Below, one piece after another: positions 8,088 to 17,341 of a DNA stretch of 43,253 nucleotides. A program made the translations under genes and the position numbers. Origin of the DNA: Candidatus Solibacter usitatus (GTDB lineage: Bacteria > Acidobacteriota > Terriglobia > Bryobacterales > Bryobacteraceae); contig JACPVQ010000098.1 of assembly GCA_016191645.1 (NCBI GenBank), forward strand, positions 1 through 43,253, read 5' to 3'. How positions within the stretch are numbered: position 1 is the first letter of the stretch; the number at the start of each line of letters is the position of its first letter. The notes under the pieces are model-generated. The model did no database searches, had not been told where the DNA came from, and saw only the letters and a list, made by a program, of their open reading frames with translations.

Positions 8088-8864
8088 TTGAAGTACGAAA
8101 ACAAAGTAAAGAAAAAGCTGGCCGCGGGCGGTACTGCATGGGGCGCGGGCACCGTGATCGCCAGCGACTTGGCCGCGAAATGGGCCGCCGGCACCGGTGT
8201 CGATTTCATCTGGATCGATACGGAGCACATGCATTTCGCTACGGAATCGATCCACATGATGCCCATCATGGTGCGTGCTTCCGGCGCGATGCCCATGGTA
8301 CGCGTGTCGAATCTCGACCCTGGGCTCATTAAGAAAGCGCTCGACATCGGCGCATCGGCGGTGATGATTCCGCAAGTGGACAACGCGCAACAGGCCGAGT
8401 TGGTGGTGAAGTACGCGAAGTATCCGCCGCAGGGCAACCGCGGCATTTCACCGATGTGGAGCTTCTATATGGATATTTCCTGGGAGGACTACTTGCCCCA
8501 CGCCAACGACGAGACGATGGTCGTGGTGCAAGTGGAGACGAAGGAAGCACTGAGCAAAGTGGAAGAGATCGCCGCCGTGGAGGGTGTCGATGTGGTGCTC
8601 GCCGGACCGATGGATCTTTCCGCCGCGCATGATCATATCGGGCAGATTTCGCATCCTAGCGTGCAGAAGTTTCTGGAAGAATTTCCAGCGCGCGTCACAA
8701 AACAGGGCAAGACCGCCGGCATCGCGCTAGGTTCCTACGAATCGGCGGTGATCGCTTGGAAACGCGGATTCCGTTTCATCAATTTCGCCAACATCCTGCA
8801 CGATGGTGTAAGAGGAATCAAGGCCGATCTCGCCAGACTGCGCGAACTCACAGGCGAAGTCTGA
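8088..8864 (+). CDS. HpcH/HpaI family aldolase
   Basis: This 258-residue protein is a class II (metal-dependent) aldolase of the HpcH/HpaI family, which reversibly cleaves 2-keto-3-deoxy acids to pyruvate and an aldehyde. Visible family residues are Glu46-His47 in IWIDTEHMHF, Arg72 in MPMVRVSNLD, the metal ligand Glu150 in VQVETKEAL and the metal ligand Asp176 in LAGPMDLS. The likely start is the TTG at 8088, which follows GAGGAG (8071-8076) and gives the family's usual N-terminus. An earlier start at 8019 would overlap the upstream gene and add unrelated residues. The stop overlaps the ATG of the MFS gene by one base (TGATG), so the two are translationally coupled. The aldolase substrate is probably the compound imported by that permease or derived from it. 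Confidence 0.9.
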   Translation: MKYENKVKKKLAAGGTAWGAGTVIASDLAAKWAAGTGVDFIWIDTEHMHFATESIHMMPIMVRASGAMPMVRVSNLDPGLIKKALDIGASAVMIPQVDNAQQAELVVKYAKYPPQGNRGISPMWSFYMDISWEDYLPHANDETMVVVQVETKEALSKVEEIAAVEGVDVVLAGPMDLSAAHDHIGQISHPSVQKFLEEFPARVTKQGKTAGIALGSYESAVIAWKRGFRFINFANILHDGVRGIKADLARLRELTGEV

Positions 8865-10048
8865 TGAGGATTTGGCTGACGGCGGCGCTGCTGGCGATTG
8901 CCGGATGCCTGAACTACGCCGATCGCACGGCGATCTCCGCGGTGTTCCCCTTGCTGCGCAGCGACCTGGGGATGAGCGACGCGGAACTTGCGGCCATAGG
9001 GACCGCTTTTCTCTGGACCTATTCCGCGGCGTCGCCTCTGGCGGGCATGGCGGCGGACCGCTGGGCGCGCCATCGCCTGGTTGCCATCAGTTTGATGGCG
9101 TGGAGTCTGGCGACGCTGTGGGGCGCGGCCGCGCGAGACAAAGACGAATTGATTCTGACGCGCGTCGCGCTCGGCTTGTCCGAATGTCTCTACTTGCCGG
9201 CCGCCGTCGGTTTGATCGCGGACCTGCACGGATTGCAAACGCGTGGAAGAGCGTTAGGCCTTCATTCGATGGGAATCTTCCTCGGCTCCGTCGTTGGCGG
9301 CGGATTGGCGGGACTTCTCGCCGATCACTTCGGTTGGCGCGCCGGACTCACAGTGCTCGGCGCGGCCGGAGTTGTTTGGGCTATCGTGCTATGGTTTATT
9401 GTCCTTCCGGCGAAGCGAATCGAAAATCAGGAACACGAGCCCCTTTCCCATCGATTGGGAATTTTGTTTCGCTTGAAGACGTTCTATTTGTTTGCGGCAC
9501 AGGCGATGCTTGTTTCGGTCGGCACCTGGATGTTCTTCAATTGGATGCCGCTCTACCTTAAAGAACGTTTTTCGCTGAGCCTCGCCGCGGCCGGTTTCTC
9601 AGGTACAGCGACGCTACAGGTGGCCGCTTCGGTGGGACTCATCGTTGGCGCCGTGATTTCCGACCGCATGGCGAAGCGGCACGCCAGCATACGATTTCTT
9701 CTCATGTCCGTATTCTTCCTGTGCAGCGCTCCATTCCTGCTGGTGTTCGCATCGGATGCGGGTCTTTATGTGGTCACCGCGGGCATGATTGCGTTCTCTC
9801 TCTTTCGCGGTCTTGGGATGGCGAATGAGACTCCGTCCCTTTGCGACCTGCTTCCTTCGAACGTGCGATCCACGGGGCAGGGCCTCATGAACATGCTCAA
9901 CACGTTCGCCGGCGGCATTGGAGTTTACATTGCGGGCCGTCTCAAGCAGGATTGGGGGCTGGGCGGTGTTTTCTCCGGAGTGAGCGTCGTAATGGTACTT
10001 GCGGCGGCGCTTGCCTATGCGGCGTTTCTTCGCCAGCGCCGAAGTTAG
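8864..10048 (+). CDS. MFS permease, organic anion:cation symporter type
   Basis: This 394-residue inner-membrane protein has about 12 membrane segments. The opening WLTAALLAIAGCLNYADRTAISAV is characteristic of the anion:cation symporter (ACS) group of the major facilitator superfamily, which imports hexuronates, glucarate, phthalate and related acids. The conserved loop 2-3 motif appears as GMAADRWARHRL. It starts inside the stop codon of the aldolase gene. The pairing of an ACS permease with a 2-keto acid aldolase suggests uptake and breakdown of a sugar acid, but the exact substrate is not visible. The start at 8864 is chosen because the first membrane segment begins immediately after it; upstream in-frame codons belong to the aldolase gene. 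Confidence 0.92.
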   Translation: MRIWLTAALLAIAGCLNYADRTAISAVFPLLRSDLGMSDAELAAIGTAFLWTYSAASPLAGMAADRWARHRLVAISLMAWSLATLWGAAARDKDELILTRVALGLSECLYLPAAVGLIADLHGLQTRGRALGLHSMGIFLGSVVGGGLAGLLADHFGWRAGLTVLGAAGVVWAIVLWFIVLPAKRIENQEHEPLSHRLGILFRLKTFYLFAAQAMLVSVGTWMFFNWMPLYLKERFSLSLAAAGFSGTATLQVAASVGLIVGAVISDRMAKRHASIRFLLMSVFFLCSAPFLLVFASDAGLYVVTAGMIAFSLFRGLGMANETPSLCDLLPSNVRSTGQGLMNMLNTFAGGIGVYIAGRLKQDWGLGGVFSGVSVVMVLAAALAYAAFLRQRRS

Positions 10049-10071
10049 CGCATCGGCAATAATTAATAGAT

Positions 10072-10317
10072 ATGACCTTCCGTGTGCATGTGTCTCTCAA
10101 GACGACTGTGCTTGACCCGCAGGGCCAAACCATTGGTACGGCATTGCGCGGTCACGGGCACAAATCCATTGCCGATGTGCGGCAGGGAAAGTACTTCGAT
10201 ATACAAGTTGCAGACGGCGTGGAGCGGGAAGCCGCGGAGGCGGAAATTCGGCAAATCGCCGGAGACGTGTTGGCTAACCCCGTCATCGAAGAATTTCGCG
10301 TCGAATGTATTGAATAA
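10072..10317 (+). CDS. purS: phosphoribosylformylglycinamidine synthase subunit PurS
   Basis: This 81-residue protein matches the small PurS subunit of the three-part FGAM synthase (PurS-PurQ-PurL) in purine synthesis. Typical segments are VHVSLKTTVLDPQGQTIGTAL and DVRQGKYFDI, with NPVIEEFRVE at the end. PurS forms a dimer that bridges the glutaminase PurQ and the synthetase PurL in the cytosol. Here purQ and purL are not adjacent. Instead glmS follows after 15 bases, which joins two glutamine-dependent amidotransferase functions in one unit. An AT-rich TAATTA six bases before the ATG could be a -10 element. Confidence 0.93.
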   Translation: MTFRVHVSLKTTVLDPQGQTIGTALRGHGHKSIADVRQGKYFDIQVADGVEREAAEAEIRQIAGDVLANPVIEEFRVECIE

Positions 10318-10332
10318 GGACAAACACGATCA

Positions 10333-12189
10333 ATGTGCGGAATCATGGGTTACGTTGGCGCGCGCAAAGCGGTGCCGATTATTTTGGACGGCCTGCGGAG
10401 GTTGGAATACCGAGGCTACGATTCGGCTGGAGTCGCCGTGGTGGACGACAACGGCGAGATGGTGGTGCGGCGCGCATCGGGAAAACTTCGGAACCTGGAA
10501 GAGGTCATTCGCAATCAACCTGTGGATGGCTCCTATGGCATCGGCCATACACGTTGGGCGACGCATGGCCGCCCGACGGAAGAGAACGCCCATCCACATC
10601 GCGACGGCAACGGCGACATCGTTGTGGTCCACAACGGCATCGTCGAGAATTATTTGCAGCTGAAGCACCGGTTGGAAGAGGCCGGGCACAAGTTTCTTAG
10701 CGAGACCGATACGGAAGTCATCGCGCACCTCATTCAAAGTTACTACGACGGAACTAACTTGGAAGAGGCGACGGCGAAAGCATGCAAGGAGATCACCGGC
10801 GTGTTCGCGCTCGCGGTGATGGCCAAGTCCACGCCGCATCGCATTCTCGCCGCTCGCTCTGGTCCGCCGGTGGTGGTGGGGCTCGGCGAAAACGAATACT
10901 TCGTGGCTTCCGACGTGCCGGCGATTCTCAATCACACGCGCGATATGTTCTTTCTCGCCGATGGCGATATGGCCGTCATCACTCCGGAAGGCGTGCGCCT
11001 GATGGATTTCGAACGGCGACCCATTCAGCGGCAGGTTTCGCACATCTTGTGGGATCCTTTCATGGCGGAAAAGGGCGGCTACAAGCATTTCATGCTCAAG
11101 GAAATCTACGAGCAGCCGCGCGCGGTTCGCGACACGCTGTTGGGGCGCGTCGGCCAGGAAACCGGCCGTGTCTTCCTGGACGAGATGGACATCAGCGCCG
11201 CCGAGTTCCGGAACTTCCGGCAGGTGCGCATTGTCGCATGTGGAACCAGCTGGCACGCGGCGCTGGCCGGAAAATTCATGATCGAAAAGCTGGCGCGGAT
11301 TCCCGTGGAAGTGGATTACGGCAGCGAGTTCCGCTATCGCGATCCCATTGTCGATGAGCACACGTTGACTGTTCTCATTTCACAATCCGGTGAAACCGCG
11401 GACACGCTGGCAGGCCAGCGCGAAGCGAAGTCGAAGGGCTCGAAGACTCTCGCTATTTGCAACGTGCTTGGTTCGATGATCACGCGCGAAGCGAATGGAA
11501 ATATTCTCACGCACGCGGGGCCGGAGATTGGCGTCGCCTCGACGAAAGCGTTCACTGCGCAGTTGACCGCGCTGTTTGTTCTGGCCATGTACCTGGGCCA
11601 GGTGCGGGAAAAACTGTCACCGGAACTATCGTGTGCGCTCATGCAGGAGCTGACGCGGATTCCCGGCAAGCTGGAGCATATTCTTTCCACCGACCCCATC
11701 ACGGATGATCTGGTGAAGTCTCTGTTCCGCGCCACGGATTTTCTTTTCCTGGGACGCGGCGTGCATTTCCCCATCGCCCTGGAAGGCGCGCTGAAGTTGA
11801 AGGAGATCTCTTATATTCACGCCGAAGGTTACCCCGCCGGTGAGATGAAGCATGGACCGAACGCCCTTATTGACGAGGATCTTCCTGTGGTTGTCATCGC
11901 CACGCGCGATCCGGACAGCGATGAAAGCCGCGTGCTGTTCGAAAAGACACTGTCAAACATTCAGGAAGTGAAGGCGCGCGGCGGCAAGGTGATCGCGGTC
12001 GCATGCGAAGGTGAGAAAGAGATCGCGAAGATGGTGGACCACATCCTTTACGTGCCCACTTCCTCCGACTTGCTGCTGCCTCTGCTGGAAATTGTTCCGC
12101 TGCAACTGCTTGCCTATCACATTGCGGTGCGGCGCGGCTGCGACGTGGATCAGCCGCGCAACCTCGCCAAGAGCGTCACGGTGGAATGA
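10333..12189 (+). CDS. glmS: glutamine-fructose-6-phosphate aminotransferase (isomerizing)
   Basis: This 618-residue cytosolic enzyme makes glucosamine-6-phosphate, the entry step to peptidoglycan and lipid A amino sugars. The N-terminal class II glutaminase begins with the catalytic Cys2 ([11 protein letters not shown]), and GHTRWATHG and NGIVENY follow. Two SIS isomerase domains come next, with [34 protein letters not shown] and the C-terminal [11 protein letters not shown], which closes the active site. The length is normal. No ribozyme-like glmS leader is possible in the 15-base gap from purS. The stop overlaps the start of yjbQ by four bases (ATGA). Supply of amino sugar fits with lpxD farther along the window. 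Confidence 0.97.
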   Translation: MCGIMGYVGARKAVPIILDGLRRLEYRGYDSAGVAVVDDNGEMVVRRASGKLRNLEEVIRNQPVDGSYGIGHTRWATHGRPTEENAHPHRDGNGDIVVVHNGIVENYLQLKHRLEEAGHKFLSETDTEVIAHLIQSYYDGTNLEEATAKACKEITGVFALAVMAKSTPHRILAARSGPPVVVGLGENEYFVASDVPAILNHTRDMFFLADGDMAVITPEGVRLMDFERRPIQRQVSHILWDPFMAEKGGYKHFMLKEIYEQPRAVRDTLLGRVGQETGRVFLDEMDISAAEFRNFRQVRIVACGTSWHAALAGKFMIEKLARIPVEVDYGSEFRYRDPIVDEHTLTVLISQSGETADTLAGQREAKSKGSKTLAICNVLGSMITREANGNILTHAGPEIGVASTKAFTAQLTALFVLAMYLGQVREKLSPELSCALMQELTRIPGKLEHILSTDPITDDLVKSLFRATDFLFLGRGVHFPIALEGALKLKEISYIHAEGYPAGEMKHGPNALIDEDLPVVVIATRDPDSDESRVLFEKTLSNIQEVKARGGKVIAVACEGEKEIAKMVDHILYVPTSSDLLLPLLEIVPLQLLAYHIAVRRGCDVDQPRNLAKSVTVE

Positions 12190-12605
12190 AGCAGTTTACG
12201 CATTCCTTCGACGTCCGCACGGATGGCAAGGGACTGTACAACGTCACGCGGGAAGTGGAATCGTGGGTGAGCCAATGCGCGCTTCGCACGGGTCTGCTGA
12301 CGGTTTTTCTGCGCCACACTTCGGCATCGTTAACCGTGCAGGAGAACGCCGATCCTGACGTCATCTTGGATCTGGCCGATTTTTTTCAGCGCTTGGTCCC
12401 GGACAATCCGCGTCTTTATCGCCACACCATTGAAGGTCCTGACGACATGCCCGCGCATATTCGCGCCGCCCTAACCATGACGCAATTGTCCATTCCGCTG
12501 GTTAACGGCGAACTCGCTCTTGGCACGTGGCAGGGCATCTATGTGTTTGAACATCGGGCGCTGGCGCACCGGCGCAGCGTGGTTCTGCACTTGCTTGGCG
12601 AATAG
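12186..12605 (+). CDS. YjbQ/UPF0047 family protein
   Basis: This 139-residue protein belongs to the YjbQ (COG0432, UPF0047) family, described in other bacteria as having weak secondary thiamine-phosphate synthase activity; the true role is uncertain. Family motifs are [16 protein letters not shown] in the first half, and [13 protein letters not shown] near the end, including the His residues of the putative metal site. It overlaps glmS by four bases (ATGA) and ends the purS-glmS-yjbQ unit. There is no signal peptide; the protein should be cytosolic. Confidence 0.93.
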   Translation: MKQFTHSFDVRTDGKGLYNVTREVESWVSQCALRTGLLTVFLRHTSASLTVQENADPDVILDLADFFQRLVPDNPRLYRHTIEGPDDMPAHIRAALTMTQLSIPLVNGELALGTWQGIYVFEHRALAHRRSVVLHLLGE

Positions 12606-12622
12606 TCTTAAACCAAAGTTGA

Positions 12623-12628
12623 TACAAT
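12623..12628 (+). promoter_or_regulatory. putative extended -10 element of the receptor gene
   Basis: The sequence TGATACAAT contains a TACAAT hexamer preceded by TGn, an extended -10 pattern, and lies seven bases before the ATG at 12636. No -35 hexamer at the usual distance and no ribosome binding site are visible, so a leaderless transcript is the simplest reading. Confidence 0.45.
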
Positions 12629-12635
12629 TTCTGGC

Positions 12636-15600
12636 ATGCTGCTTCAGAAAGTGTGCCTGCTTGCTTTCCTTACGCATATTGCGTTCGCCCAGAATGGGGC
12701 CATTCAAGGCGTAGTCAAAGATCAGTCCGATGCCGTGATTGCGGCGGCGCAAGTGACTCTGTTGAATCTGGAAACGGGACTCCGGCGCGATTCGATATCG
12801 AACGATTCGGGCATCTACAGCTTCCCGTCCGTTCCCGTGGGACGTTACAAAGTTAGCGCCACGCGTCAGGGTTTCTCCACATCCGAAGTGGGTGAGCTTA
12901 AGCTGGATGTGGGTCAAGTGGCGCGCGTCGACTTTGCGCTTAAGCCGGGTACTTTGACCGAAAGCGTCACCGTAACCGCCAGCGGCGCGCTGATTGATTC
13001 GGAGACATCGACAGTCGGCCAGGTGATCGACAACAAGCGCATCGTCGAACTACCGTTGAACGGGCGCAACTATTTGGAACTGGCGCGACTAGCGGCGGGC
13101 GCGGCGCCGGCGCGCGGCTCCCGCCCGCAGAGCGAAGGCGTGTTCGCCGCGGCCGGCCAACACGGCTATCAAGCCCAAGTGAATATCGACGGCGTCGACA
13201 ACTCGCTCACCTACTCCGGTGGACCCATCGGATTCGAGGCGCAAAGCGTGAAGCCGAGTGTCGACGCGGTGGGCGAGTTCCGCGTCGTCACGAACAATCT
13301 CTCCGCGGAGTACGGCGGGCGCATGGGCGGGCATGTCTTCGTCAATATCAAATCGGGCACGAATCAACTTCACGGTTCCGCGTTCGAGTTTCTGCGCAAC
13401 TCCTCCCTCGACGGCACGAACTTCTTCGCCAATCGCAGCGGCTCCACCAAGCCTCCCTACAAGCAGAATCAATTCGGCGGCACGCTGGGCGGCCCGGTTC
13501 GCAAGGACAAAACGTTTTTCTTCGCCAGCTATGAAGGCACGCGCACGCGGATTGGACGCAGTTCCCTCTCCACAGTGCCGGTCAGCGAGGCGCGCGACGG
13601 CAATTTCAACCGCATCCGCCCGGTGTTCGATCCCGCCACCACCGTTGGCACCGCCGCCAGTTTCACGCGCACCGCTTTTCCCGGAAACATCGTTCCCAAA
13701 AATCGCTGGGACCCGCTCTTTCCGAAACTACTCGCGCTCTATCCCTTGCCCACGGATACCACGAAGATTGTCAATAATTTCTTCTATGCCCCGTCGGAGA
13801 GCAACAACGTAAATACGCTCGACCTTAAGGGAGATCATAATCTCTCCAATAGCAGCCGCCTCTCCGTGCGCTACAGCAGGCGCACGAAGGACCGTTTCGA
13901 GCCCGGGCCGCTTCCCGTGCCAGGCGACGGCGGCCTTGCGACGACCACTTTCATCACCAGCAACAGCATCTCCGCCTCGCACAATCATTCGTTCACGCCT
14001 ACGCTTGCCAACGAGTTCCGGTTCGGTCTCACCGACACTCCGACTCGCTTCGATATTCCTTATGACAAACCGTTGTTCGACGAATACGGAATCAAAGGGA
14101 TTCCGAAAACGAACTTCGCCTCCTCCAACGATCATGGGCTTACGCGATTCAGTCCCGGCGGTTATGCCGAAGTTGGGTCGCGAACGTTTTGGCCAAACAC
14201 CAACAACGTGAAGATCTACCAGTTCACGGAAACATTGTTCAAGACTATGGGAAAGCATACGATTCGCGCCGGGGGCGAGTATCGCCGCGATCACGTTTTC
14301 CGCAATGCGGCGCGATTTGCCCGCGGGCAGTTCGCGTTTGCGCGCGAGTTTACGGCGAATCCAGCCAATCGCGCCGCCACCGGTGACGGCTTGGCGGAGT
14401 TCATGCTCGGCGGCGCCAGTGGGGGAACCGTTGGCAATGAGAATGGAGAGGATCTCTTAGCCAACACTTTCGACGCGTTTCTACAGGACGATTGGAAAAT
14501 CACGCCGCGCCTTACTCTCAATCTTGGTGTGCGCTACGACCTCTTTTTCGCGCCTACGTTTCCCGAAGCGCGCGTTTCGAGCTTCGATCTGGATTTCGCC
14601 AACCTGGGGGCAAACGCGCGCCTCAATCAGCGCCGTTTTGCAAAAGGGGAATGCCAGTGCGACAACGATCGGAATAACTTCGGACCACGCATCGGACTTG
14701 CCTACCGGCTGACCAATCGTACGGTGCTGCGCGCCGGCGCGGGTGTCATCTACGGCCGGGCCGATTCTCTGTCGTCGCAGTGGGCGCGCGGCGTCAACCA
14801 GGCGCCCGATTTTGTGGAAGTCGGTTTCGGAACGCTTGATCGTATTACACCGCGTCTCATCCTCAAGGATGGATTTCCGGCTGTGCAGCTTCCGGCGACG
14901 CAAGTGCCCGGCCCCGCCGCGGTAAGCATCGAATCGCCCACCAGATTCGTTCCAACGCAATATTCGCAGCAATGGTTTTTCGATGTGCAGCGCGAACTTC
15001 CTTTCGACACGTTGTTGACCGCGGGGTATTCCGGCAACGGCACGCATCAAATGATGGCCAGTTTGAACTACAACCTTCCCTACAACATTGATCCTTCCCC
15101 AACACCGATTGCCAACCGGCGCCTGTGGCCTTTCTACACAAACGTTAATCGACAGCAGGCGATTGGCAATCTCAATTACAACGCGCTGCTCATTCGCGTG
15201 GAAAAACGTTTCTCGAAAGGCCTGACATTTCTTTCCGCCTACACCTTCTCCCACACAATCGACGACGTGGATGAAATCGGCAACAACGACGGCGTCGGAG
15301 TTCTCAAGCCTTGGGACCGCGCCACCAATCGTGGCAGCGCTCTCACCGACCTGCGTCATTATTACGTTCTCAGCACAACGTACGAGCTGCCGGTCGGCAA
15401 GGGCAAGCAGTGGATGTCGAATGCGAATCGCGTATCGGATCTGTTTTTCGGCGGATGGCAAGTGAGTGCCATTTTCAGCCGCTCCAGCGGATTGCCGTTC
15501 ACTCCGGTGACCAGCGGCGGCCTCACGAACGCAGGCGGCGCGGACCGGCCGAATCGCCTTCGCGACGGCGCTTTACCGGCCGGCGAGCGCAATATCGACC

Positions 15601-15887
15601 GCTGGTTCGACGTCAGCGCATTCGCCGTGCAGCCCAACTACACCTACGGCAATTCCGGACGCAACATTCTCACAGGACCGCCGCTGACGAACTTCGATTT
15701 CTCTCTCGGCAAGTCGTTCGCCATCACGGAACGTATTCGCGCGCAGTTCCGCGCGGAGAGTTTCAACGCCACCAACACTCCGGCGTTCGGTCTTCCCGGC
15801 GTAACCATCAATGGTCCGGGCGTCGCCCAGATCACCAGCGCGGGCGAGCCAAGGCGGATTCAGTTTGGCATGAAAGTCTTGTTTTAA
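12636..15887 (+). CDS. Oar-like TonB-dependent outer-membrane receptor
   Basis: This 1083-residue protein has a signal peptide (about residues 1-18, ending AFA-QN). A carboxypeptidase-regulatory-like beta-sandwich follows (about 22-105; GAIQGVVKDQSDAVIAAAQV ... GRYKVSATRQGFS). Next comes a plug-like domain (about 115-230) with VIDNKRIVELPLNGRNYLEL, then a long beta-barrel ending in Phe (GMKVLF), as outer-membrane proteins do. This architecture is that of the Oar/TonB-dependent receptors greatly expanded in Acidobacteria. The usual guess is uptake or binding of polysaccharides or peptides; the ligand is unknown. No regulator or TonB system is adjacent. It stands alone, 30 bases after yjbQ, with its own predicted -10 element. 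A composite repeat element follows the stop codon. Confidence 0.93.
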   Translation: MLLQKVCLLAFLTHIAFAQNGAIQGVVKDQSDAVIAAAQVTLLNLETGLRRDSISNDSGIYSFPSVPVGRYKVSATRQGFSTSEVGELKLDVGQVARVDFALKPGTLTESVTVTASGALIDSETSTVGQVIDNKRIVELPLNGRNYLELARLAAGAAPARGSRPQSEGVFAAAGQHGYQAQVNIDGVDNSLTYSGGPIGFEAQSVKPSVDAVGEFRVVTNNLSAEYGGRMGGHVFVNIKSGTNQLHGSAFEFLRNSSLDGTNFFANRSGSTKPPYKQNQFGGTLGGPVRKDKTFFFASYEGTRTRIGRSSLSTVPVSEARDGNFNRIRPVFDPATTVGTAASFTRTAFPGNIVPKNRWDPLFPKLLALYPLPTDTTKIVNNFFYAPSESNNVNTLDLKGDHNLSNSSRLSVRYSRRTKDRFEPGPLPVPGDGGLATTTFITSNSISASHNHSFTPTLANEFRFGLTDTPTRFDIPYDKPLFDEYGIKGIPKTNFASSNDHGLTRFSPGGYAEVGSRTFWPNTNNVKIYQFTETLFKTMGKHTIRAGGEYRRDHVFRNAARFARGQFAFAREFTANPANRAATGDGLAEFMLGGASGGTVGNENGEDLLANTFDAFLQDDWKITPRLTLNLGVRYDLFFAPTFPEARVSSFDLDFANLGANARLNQRRFAKGECQCDNDRNNFGPRIGLAYRLTNRTVLRAGAGVIYGRADSLSSQWARGVNQAPDFVEVGFGTLDRITPRLILKDGFPAVQLPATQVPGPAAVSIESPTRFVPTQYSQQWFFDVQRELPFDTLLTAGYSGNGTHQMMASLNYNLPYNIDPSPTPIANRRLWPFYTNVNRQQAIGNLNYNALLIRVEKRFSKGLTFLSAYTFSHTIDDVDEIGNNDGVGVLKPWDRATNRGSALTDLRHYYVLSTTYELPVGKGKQWMSNANRVSDLFFGGWQVSAIFSRSSGLPFTPVTSGGLTNAGGADRPNRLRDGALPAGERNIDRWFDVSAFAVQPNYTYGNSGRNILTGPPLTNFDFSLGKSFAITERIRAQFRAESFNATNTPAFGLPGVTINGPGVAQITSAGEPRRIQFGMKVLF

Positions 15888-15902
15888 CCCTTAATGCCGT
15901 GG

Positions 15903-16142
15903 ATGTACTACTACTCACTGGAATCTTCCCAAGCCGCGAAGATTTTGTGTGGGGCAGATCTCCAGATCTGCGAGCCGGTCTCCAGACCGGCTCTGCCGGC
16001 AGGGTCCGTTCGCCAACTTCGGCTGCAAAGCAGCCGACTTCGGCTGCAAAGCAGCCAACTTCGGCTGCAACGCAGCCGATGGCCTCTGGCGAGGCCATAC
16101 GGGATCTGGAGATCCCGCCGCAGATCTGGAGATCTGCCCTAC
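15903..16142. repeat. composite palindromic element C with a 21-bp triple array
   Basis: The left flank GTACTACTACTCACTGGAAT (from 15905) matches other copies. Words are 15954-15971 (GCAGATCT-CC-AGATCTGC) and 15972-15993 (GAGCCGGTCT-CC-AGACCGGCTC). Three copies of GGCTGCAAAGCAGCC-type hairpins follow at 16021-16035, 16042-16056 and 16063-16077 with a 21-bp period, the third with one base changed in the loop. Then come 16081-16096 (GGCCTC-TGGC-GAGGCC), 16100-16117 (CGGGATCT-GG-AGATCCCG) and 16120-16137 (GCAGATCT-GG-AGATCTGC). It occupies nearly the whole gap between the receptor gene and the PepSY genes. Confidence 0.9.
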
Positions 16143-16159
16143 GTTGGGGAAGTTGAGGA

Positions 16160-16747
16160 ATGAAGATGAACTATTGGGTAAAACGCATTCACACCTGGTT
16201 TGGCCTGCTGAACTTCACCATTGTTCTGGTGTTCGGCGCTACCGGGTTGCTGGCAACGTTCCGCCCCGCACCCGCGGAGCGGCGGCCTCCGCAGACAACC
16301 ACGAGCGATGTTCCCTTTACACCTTCCGCCGGAGTCATCGCCGATAAGGATGTGGCCGTGGAGATTCGCCGCAAGCTCGACATTCCCGCTGCCGGCGGCA
16401 ATGTGCGGCGAGACGGTGATAACAATCTGGTCGCATCTTTTTCTACACCGAACGGCCTGAGGCGGGTTACGTATCTGGAAAAAGAGAACCGGCTACGCGT
16501 CGAGTCAAGGCACAACAACATCTGGCAATTCTTCAACGTGCTGCACGAAACGCTTCCGCGGCAGGCGGAAGACGGAAGAATCCGGTTGTGGGGATACTAC
16601 ACGGAATTCTCGTTGTGGTCGCTGATTGGAATGACGCTTACAGGCTTCTGGCTTTGGCTTGCCACGCGGCCGGGATTCCGGTGGGCACAGATTTCGTTTG
16701 CGGCCGGTACGGCGGTGTTCACGTTGTTGTGGATCTTTTCGAGGTAG
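16160..16747 (+). CDS. PepSY-type transmembrane protein
   Basis: This 195-residue inner-membrane protein opens with a membrane segment containing WVKRIHTWFGLLNFTIVLVFGATGLLA, the form seen in PepSY-associated TM proteins. A periplasmic PepSY-like domain of about 100 residues follows (DKDVAVEIRRKLDIPAAGG ... FSTPNGLRRVTYLEKENRLRVE), then LHETLPRQ and two closing membrane segments. Such proteins often accompany TonB receptors for iron or haem and may act in iron reduction. The next gene encodes a shorter partner with a similar design, so the usual single protein may be split in two here. The ATG at 16160 follows GAGG; a second ATG two codons later is also possible. Confidence 0.8.
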   Translation: MKMNYWVKRIHTWFGLLNFTIVLVFGATGLLATFRPAPAERRPPQTTTSDVPFTPSAGVIADKDVAVEIRRKLDIPAAGGNVRRDGDNNLVASFSTPNGLRRVTYLEKENRLRVESRHNNIWQFFNVLHETLPRQAEDGRIRLWGYYTEFSLWSLIGMTLTGFWLWLATRPGFRWAQISFAAGTAVFTLLWIFSR

Positions 16748-16752
16748 AAAAC

Positions 16753-17331
16753 ATGCACCTGTGGCTTCGGAATTTTCATCTTCTGGCGGGTTTGTTTTCC
16801 GCCCTCATGGTGTTGCAGTACGGTGTGAGCACCATGTTCATGTCGCACCGCGGTTGGTTCGGACCTCCCAAAATGGAAACCACGGAGGTGACCATCAACG
16901 TATCTTCAGAGACGGCAACAAGCGCCCGCGCGTTGGCTCGCGAACTGATGGATAAGCACGGGCTGAATGGTGAACTGCGTCAGGGCAGGGAAACGAACAC
17001 TGGCTACGTGCTGCGAATTGCGCTGGCCGGATTTCAGCACGACGTGGAATACTCGCGCGCTACGGGCGTGGCTCGCGTGAAAACGCAGAAACGCCCGGCG
17101 CGGATGACGTTGACCGCCATCCATCAACAAGGCGGCTTGCACCACGAGCACTGGGTATCGAATGCCTGGGGAGCGCTGGTCGGAATTGTCTCCGTCGGGT
17201 TGATTCTGCTGGGGCTGAGCGGAATCTATTTGTGGTTCAAGCTGCGCAAGGAGCGTGTGGTGGGAACGGTCCTTCTCGTGCTGAGTCTGGCCTATAGCGT
17301 GAGCCTGATGGTGATGCTGCGAGTCGCGTAA
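16753..17331 (+). CDS. PepSY-type transmembrane protein, partner of the preceding gene
   Basis: This 192-residue inner-membrane protein begins MHLWLRNFHLLAGLFSALMV, again a PepSY_TM-like first segment with a conserved His. A periplasmic domain of about 100 residues (SARALARELMDKHGLNGELR ... HDVEYSRATGVARVKTQ) follows, then two closing membrane segments around LVGIVSVGLILLGLSGIYLWF. It begins 5 bases after the stop of the preceding PepSY-type gene. Together the two resemble the halves of a longer PepSY-associated TM protein; a haem or iron role is only an analogy. The start is the ATG at 16753, because the earlier in-frame codons overlap the previous gene. Confidence 0.78.
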   Translation: MHLWLRNFHLLAGLFSALMVLQYGVSTMFMSHRGWFGPPKMETTEVTINVSSETATSARALARELMDKHGLNGELRQGRETNTGYVLRIALAGFQHDVEYSRATGVARVKTQKRPARMTLTAIHQQGGLHHEHWVSNAWGALVGIVSVGLILLGLSGIYLWFKLRKERVVGTVLLVLSLAYSVSLMVMLRVA

Positions 17332-17341
17332 GCTGGTTGTC

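Noticed and set aside
10318-10332. glmS ribozyme before glmS
   Set aside because: Only 15 bases separate purS and glmS, too few for the ribozyme.
10330-11361. Minus-strand open frame opposite glmS
   Set aside because: glmS is certain; the antisense frame shows no domain.
15894-16163. Short open frames within repeat element C
   Set aside because: Their translations are repetitive readings of the hairpin words (such as RLQSSRLRLQSS) with no start signals.
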